Below are positions 7,753-10,880 of a DNA stretch of 10,880 bases, piece after piece. Under the pieces are notes generated by a model, which saw only the letters and a program-made list of their open reading frames with translations, was not told the DNA's origin and ran no database searches. The position numbers and the translations under genes are program-made. How positions within the stretch are numbered: position 1 is the first letter of the stretch; each line of letters starts with the position of its first letter. The stretch comes from CAYGUI01 sp964353115 (GTDB lineage Bacteria; Pseudomonadota; Gammaproteobacteria; JAGOUU01), in the NCBI GenBank assembly GCA_964353115.1, contig CAYGUI010000043.1:1-10880 (forward strand), written 5' to 3'.

Positions 7753-7768
7753 ATAAGAATATTAGCAC
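7742..7768 (-). promoter_or_regulatory. Inverted repeat enclosing the start codon of the GGDEF gene
   Basis: GTGCTA (7742-7747) is complementary to TAGCAC (7763-7768). Inside, TTC (7748-7750) pairs with GAA (7757-7759) around a 6-nt loop, with a 3-nt bulge. The ATG (complement of 7750-7752) falls at the loop/stem border. It could be a translation-limiting hairpin or a protein operator; no experiment or homology supports either. Confidence 0.4.
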
Positions 7769-7778
7769 CAAAATGGAT

Positions 7779-8441
7779 TTATTGAAATTTTTTCAGCATA
7801 TCATCGATTAAAAATGCATATTTCTCGTAAATATACGGACGACGAGGATAAATTCGATCATTTTGCCAAACTTTTGACCATTTTTTTGGCCATCCATATG
7901 TTTCATTAACACATTTATTTGCAAAATCTTTTATCTCATATTTTTTTTCTAATTCTATGCAGCCATGAATATACAAATCAACATATGATTGAACTATTGG
8001 ATAATTATACGATGGCGGCAATAACCGACCTTTTATCGAATAAATCCAAATTTTGGCATGAGAAAAATCATAATTATTATTTTTTTCTAATATTTTGATA
8101 TCACTATTATCAAGTAAAATACGTGTGTAACCTTTTTCACGCATATCAAAGTTTTTTAGCTCTTCATCACTATCAACACAAAACAATGCACCGTTTATGA
8201 TATGTTTTTTACTCGATTTAATCGCTCCTAAAAAAGTTGTTCCAGGTTGATAATGCGATCTAACTCCCCACACCCGCTTAAAGCCTTTTACTTCTACCGG
8301 CACGCCATCACCAACTTTATCACCGGTATAGCGCTTTGATTTTTCGTGCATTAAACTGCCGTAGCCAACTATATATTGAGTAGCTGCAAATAAATTTGTA
8401 CTAACTAAAAGAGTAAATAAGATTAGGAATTTTTTTTTCAT
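7779..8441 (-). CDS. Exported gamma-glutamylcyclotransferase-like (AIG2/GGCT fold) protein
   Basis: This is a 220-aa protein with a typical Sec signal peptide: MKKK, a hydrophobic core (about 5-16), and a likely cleavage site around A19-A20. The mature part starts almost directly with the GGCT/AIG2 hallmark YGSLM (27-31). A candidate catalytic glutamate, E102, lies in DMREKGYTR, which matches the family pattern of an acidic residue before Gly-Tyr. GGCT-fold enzymes release 5-oxoproline from gamma-glutamyl amines or peptides such as glutathione breakdown products; the substrate here is unknown. The C-terminal third carries a Trp- and Arg-rich segment (YGWPKKW 182-188, DRIYPRRP 195-202) typical of some bacterial relatives. 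The protein should act in the periplasm, or be a lumenal or secreted enzyme, which is unusual for a fold best known in the cytosol. It starts 20 nt after the His-rich membrane protein gene. The start codon is followed by A9. Confidence 0.75.
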   Translation of the reverse strand: MKKKFLILFTLLVSTNLFAATQYIVGYGSLMHEKSKRYTGDKVGDGVPVEVKGFKRVWGVRSHYQPGTTFLGAIKSSKKHIINGALFCVDSDEELKNFDMREKGYTRILLDNSDIKILEKNNNYDFSHAKIWIYSIKGRLLPPSYNYPIVQSYVDLYIHGCIELEKKYEIKDFANKCVNETYGWPKKWSKVWQNDRIYPRRPYIYEKYAFLIDDMLKKFQ

Positions 8442-8461
8442 GAATTATAGTATACAAAAAA

Positions 8462-9676
8462 TCAGGCTGCGGGGCTATGATTATGACTATGTTCATGACT
8501 ATGCTCGCGCACTAAATCTATATGATCATGTAAAGATTGTTTAGGTGTTTTATTTCTGGATAGAACATCAATACCTATAGATATAGCACTTGGTACGACT
8601 CCGACTGCTATTTGCACGCCTTTTGTTGCAAGATCAAATAAACCATGGTCATGCTCTTCTTCATGCTCTTCATGCCAAATAGCTGATAAATCGCTAATGT
8701 TATCCGCGACAGCCCCCGCACAAGTAGCACCTATTGCTACTGCACGACCTCCAACACGATCAAACATTGCAGCACAACAAACAGAATGACCGACAAATAT
8801 TATTGCACCAACAGATTTAACTAATAATTTAGTACACCAGTAAATTGGATTAGGATTGGCTTTTACGGCTTTCCACGCATCATCACGGTATTCTTTTATA
8901 GACTTCAGGCTATTAAATAAATTACCAAACTTTCTTATAGTATCGATTGAATTATTAACCAAGAAAGATAGACTTGATATTACAAAAAACGGTACGGTAA
9001 CACTACGAATTATTGCTGCAAGTTTTCCAATATGCGGAAGCAATAAAGCACCAGCTTTTACTGCATGCCACCAAGTTCCAGCCGATGCAATTGTAGTTAT
9101 AATAATTAAAAGAGCTACTATTCCTGTAATAATACCTAAAGCAACTTTAACCCAGCTTTTCTTATCTTTAAAATAATCCTTGATTTTTTCAATTATTTTA
9201 TGCTCTTTTACTCGATCCCATAATTCCATAAAAGTTTTATAAAGTGCAAAAGCAAAGGCGAAAGTGGTAATCACAGCTATTATCGCGACCCCACCTGTTG
9301 CTATACCTGCCGGAATACCGATGCCAAAAAACGCACCAATGGCTAACATAGCACCATGAGCCTCAAAAGCAATGCTTAAAGCTGTACTAATTGATGCCAG
9401 CATAATAGTGATTAGCATAAAAGCCAAAAGATAATCCGGTGGCATCCCTTCACGTTGTCGCTCTTCTTTACCGATAACAAATAAGCGCTTAAATCCCTGC
9501 CAAGCAAATTTGCCAAAAACATCCCCTTCAACTATTCCAGCAACAATAAATGCTGCAATCGCTGCAGGAATGCTAGGATAAATTGCCAAAATGCCAGCAA
9601 AGGCTAAAAAACCAAACCCAATGCCAATAAATGTATGTGCGACGTATATTAATGTTTTTTTTACCGGTAAGTGCAT
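8462..9676 (-). CDS. Multi-pass membrane protein with His-rich C-terminus, unknown function, putative Fur target
   Basis: I do not recognise the family of this 404-aa protein. It is rich in Ala, Ile and Gly, with hydrophobic segments near 8-33, 36-50, 84-104, 108-148 (probably two), 177-199, 207-240, 285-300, 312-325 and 352-372. A charged loop lies at 60-82 and a Lys-rich one at 155-176. Two histidine clusters stand out: H335, H338, H342 and H344 among glutamates, and a tail with H383, H385, H392, H394, H396, H398 and H400. Alternating His like this commonly binds Ni, Zn, Co, Cu or Fe. A promoter with a near-consensus Fur box lies directly upstream, so a role in iron or other divalent-metal handling is a reasonable inference. 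It is not an ABC, CDF or NRAMP protein by any motif I can see. Start choice: the only ATG just downstream of the promoter, with GAGAG about 12 nt before it. Confidence 0.85.
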   Translation of the reverse strand: MHLPVKKTLIYVAHTFIGIGFGFLAFAGILAIYPSIPAAIAAFIVAGIVEGDVFGKFAWQGFKRLFVIGKEERQREGMPPDYLLAFMLITIMLASISTALSIAFEAHGAMLAIGAFFGIGIPAGIATGGVAIIAVITTFAFAFALYKTFMELWDRVKEHKIIEKIKDYFKDKKSWVKVALGIITGIVALLIIITTIASAGTWWHAVKAGALLLPHIGKLAAIIRSVTVPFFVISSLSFLVNNSIDTIRKFGNLFNSLKSIKEYRDDAWKAVKANPNPIYWCTKLLVKSVGAIIFVGHSVCCAAMFDRVGGRAVAIGATCAGAVADNISDLSAIWHEEHEEEHDHGLFDLATKGVQIAVGVVPSAISIGIDVLSRNKTPKQSLHDHIDLVREHSHEHSHNHSPAA

Positions 9677-9680
9677 GAAA

Positions 9681-9734
9681 AGACTAAACTCTCTAAATGA
9701 TAATGATTCTCATTATCTCATAAATATTTAGTCT
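9681..9734. repeat. Outer inverted repeat (AGACTAAA / TTTAGTCT) framing the Fur box
   Basis: AGACTAAA (9681-9688) and TTTAGTCT (9727-9734) are perfect 8-bp complements. Their centre (9707.5) nearly coincides with the centre of the Fur palindrome (9708). The nested symmetry could be a second regulator site, an extended Fur-binding region, or a transcript hairpin. Confidence 0.5.
9699..9717 (-). promoter_or_regulatory. Fur box
   Basis: On the minus strand the site reads GATAATGAGAATCATTATC. This differs from the E. coli consensus GATAATGATAATCATTATC at one of 19 positions and has perfect 8-bp arms. It overlaps the -10 element of the promoter for the His-rich membrane protein, the classic position for repression by Fe-Fur. 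Zur boxes share some features, but this sequence is far closer to the Fur consensus. Confidence 0.88.
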
Positions 9735-9739
9735 GTCAA
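9712..9739 (-). promoter_or_regulatory. Fur-overlapped sigma70-type promoter of the His-rich membrane protein gene
   Basis: On the minus strand -35 TTGACA (9734-9739) is followed after 16 nt by -10 GATAAT (9712-9717), which is the first hexamer of the Fur box. Transcription would start near 9705, leaving a leader of about 29 nt. The -35 element contains the tssL stop codon (9736-9738). Confidence 0.75.
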
Positions 9740-10305
9740 GAAAATATTTTATAAAATAAAAGACAGCTAGAAAAGTATATAGCAAACAAACCAGCGAAAT
9801 ATTGACGCCATGATGAATCGTCTATTATTGTTAAAATACTGTTTAATTTTTGGTAATTATCTGTGATCTTAGGCTTATTGTGATCTAATATATCAGAGAT
9901 ATTAGCATATTTTTTTTCTATTATTTCAGACAGCTTATTTATATAATCCAATATTTTTAACTCATCCTCAGCATAACGACCACGAAAATCATTGCGCAGT
10001 AGTAAAAGATATAATTTATATACTAAAACATCACTATTATTTACTAACTCTTGCTCTAATAATTTAAAGAATCTATCTCCCCCGTTATTACAATTTAATA
10101 TGCTTTCTTGTAATTTTGGCAGATTATTATCAGGAAATTTTTTAGCGATATACTCATCACAAAAATAAATAATAGGGTCTTTTATATTGTTACTGTAATC
10201 TAATTTTTCTATTTTTTTTGTCAAATTAAACAATACTTTTGGTGATACTTTATTTACCCGTAATAAATACGCCAATACATCTAAAATCTTTTCATCATTT
10301 ATCAT
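9736..10305 (-). CDS. tssL: TssL/DotU (IcmH) family secretion-system membrane protein
   Basis: This 189-aa protein has the layout of TssL/DotU: an all-helical cytoplasmic domain (about 1-160) followed by one C-terminal membrane anchor (about 169-188). Family landmarks are the helix with IIYFCDEYIAKKF (45-57), the GGDRFFKLLE block (75-84, equivalent to 'GERFF..LE'), and the signature helix YKLYLLLLRNDFRGRY (96-111), matching the usual 'YyLcL.LGFrGRY'. TssL joins TssM (IcmF) and TssJ in the inner-membrane complex of type VI secretion. DotU plays the matching role with IcmF in type IVB systems, so the system type is not settled by this gene alone. There is no OmpA-like peptidoglycan domain after the anchor, as in Francisella DotU and many short TssL proteins. 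It overlaps the upstream frame by 11 nt and has a good Shine-Dalgarno. Codon use is strongly A/T-biased. Confidence 0.85.
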   Translation of the reverse strand: MINDEKILDVLAYLLRVNKVSPKVLFNLTKKIEKLDYSNNIKDPIIYFCDEYIAKKFPDNNLPKLQESILNCNNGGDRFFKLLEQELVNNSDVLVYKLYLLLLRNDFRGRYAEDELKILDYINKLSEIIEKKYANISDILDHNKPKITDNYQKLNSILTIIDDSSWRQYFAGLFAIYFSSCLLFYKIFS

Positions 10306-10880
10306 AAACTACCTCAAAGCTTAATTTTTCATCCCCTTGCATCCATAAATCATCAATAAAATCACACAAATAACGCGAAAAAAAATTGACCAAATTGTTT
10401 TTATTCATAAATTCATCTGTATTTTTGTAAAAAATAATTAGTTTATTATTTTGATTATTTATTTTGATATTTATAATATTTTTGATTATATTTTTAAGCT
10501 CAATATTATTAATGTTAAACAAGCTCAATAAAGCACAGAAATATTTATAATTTATAGAAAAACTATTTTTTATATTTAAAATATCTAATAAAAAATCAGC
10601 AGATATATTTCTAATGTTTTTTTCTGCAAAATAATTAACACTTTTTATTTTTACACCGTGATTAGCCTTGTTATAAAGAAAAAAATTAGAATTATTTTTT
10701 ATATCTATATTTATTAAACCTGGCTGATACCATTCTATATATGAATTAATAGTTTTATTTTTGTGGTTAACAATATCATCTAATGTAAAAATTATATCGT
10801 TATAATTATTACTGTAATAATTATGAATTATATTGTATTTATAGCTTAAATTTAAAATATTATATGGATTGGCATTATTA
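10295..10880 (-). CDS. Unrecognised Asn/Ile/Lys-rich protein, C-terminal part; possible secretion-system component
   Basis: The frame is open without a stop from the right edge (10879) to the TGA at 10295-10297, giving 194 visible codons; the start lies beyond the window. A TTG at 10526-10528 could make a 77-aa product, but the frame continues unbroken upstream, so I treat it as one longer partial gene. The visible part begins with an Asn/Tyr-rich stretch. It then contains the segment IEWYQPGLINIDI, a helical section around LLDILNIKN, and a C-terminal part ending in LWMQGDEKLSFEVVYDK. No membrane segment or motif is decisive. The 11-nt overlap with tssL means the two are co-translated, so a T6SS/T4BSS subunit (for example a TssK-, TssF- or TssG-type baseplate protein) is a sensible hypothesis, but it is inferred from position only. 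A hand count gives 67 G+C in the 380 bases from 10501 to 10880 (about 18%). Confidence 0.7.
   Translation of the reverse strand, partial: NNANPYNILNLSYKYNIIHNYYSNNYNDIIFTLDDIVNHKNKTINSYIEWYQPGLINIDIKNNSNFFLYNKANHGVKIKSVNYFAEKNIRNISADFLLDILNIKNSFSINYKYFCALLSLFNINNIELKNIIKNIINIKINNQNNKLIIFYKNTDEFMNKNNLVNFFSRYLCDFIDDLWMQGDEKLSFEVVYDK
10312..10315 (-). promoter_or_regulatory. Shine-Dalgarno of tssL
   Basis: GAGG on the minus strand ends 6 nt before the ATG at 10303-10305. This fixes the tssL start. It is one of the few clear ribosome binding sites in the window. Confidence 0.7.

Noticed and set aside
8444..8449. TATAAT just upstream of the GGCT-like gene as a promoter
   Set aside because: It lies only 2 nt before the ATG and there is no -35 hexamer at 16-18 nt.
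8856..9176. 106-codon open frame on the plus strand opposite the His-rich membrane protein
   Set aside because: No ribosome site or recognisable domain. The minus-strand gene has a promoter, a coherent membrane topology and tight gene spacing.
10295..10528. A separate 77-aa gene starting at TTG 10528
   Set aside because: The same frame stays open to the window edge, so this is the tail of a longer gene.
1..10880. CRISPR arrays, tRNA or rRNA genes, insertion sequences, GC-rich intrinsic terminators
   Set aside because: None seen on either strand. Intergenic gaps are all under 100 nt, and no spaced direct repeats or transposase motifs appear.

Overview
The window reads as a low-GC gammaproteobacterial chromosome segment, possibly from a host-associated lineage. 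The evidence is the gene order miaB-ybeZ-ybeY-ybeX(corC)-lnt, a MiaB that by eye is close to the gammaproteobacterial form, a near-consensus Fur box, and a TssL/DotU-type secretion protein at the right edge. The genus cannot be fixed from sequence alone; Francisella-like or Legionella-like lineages are guesses. Clear Shine-Dalgarno sequences are rare here.

Region 1 (1-1685, plus strand) is the distal part of a metal ABC importer operon. It holds the last 63 residues of a ZnuA-type binding protein, a complete ATPase and a complete permease, tightly packed and overlapping. The permease ends head-on against lnt, and the two stop codons lie in one 14-bp A/T palindrome.

Region 2 (1692-6884, minus strand) is a housekeeping operon transcribed miaB > ybeZ/phoH > ybeY > ybeX/corC > lnt. 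A good sigma70-type promoter (TTGACA-17-TAAAAT) lies just upstream of miaB. The products modify tRNA (MiaB), process rRNA and control ribosome quality (YbeZ, YbeY, perhaps YbeX), and complete lipoprotein acylation (Lnt).

Region 3 (6907-9739, minus strand) is the most interesting part. Three closely spaced genes encode, in transcription order, a 404-aa multi-pass membrane protein with a His-rich tail, an exported gamma-glutamylcyclotransferase-fold protein, and a membrane-anchored diguanylate cyclase with an intact GGDEF motif and I-site. Upstream lies a TTGACA-16-GATAAT promoter whose -10 box is covered by a palindrome matching the E. coli Fur consensus at 18 of 19 positions. I infer an iron-repressed transcription unit of at least the first gene and perhaps all three.

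Region 4 (9736-10880, minus strand) is very A/T-rich. It contains a complete TssL/DotU (IcmH) family gene, which is a membrane-complex component of type VI secretion, or the equivalent part of a type IVB system. Overlapping it is the C-terminal 194 codons of an unrecognised Asn/Ile/Lys-rich protein that runs off the window. The tssL stop codon lies inside the -35 box of the Fur-controlled promoter, so the secretion cluster and the putative iron-responsive unit are directly joined.
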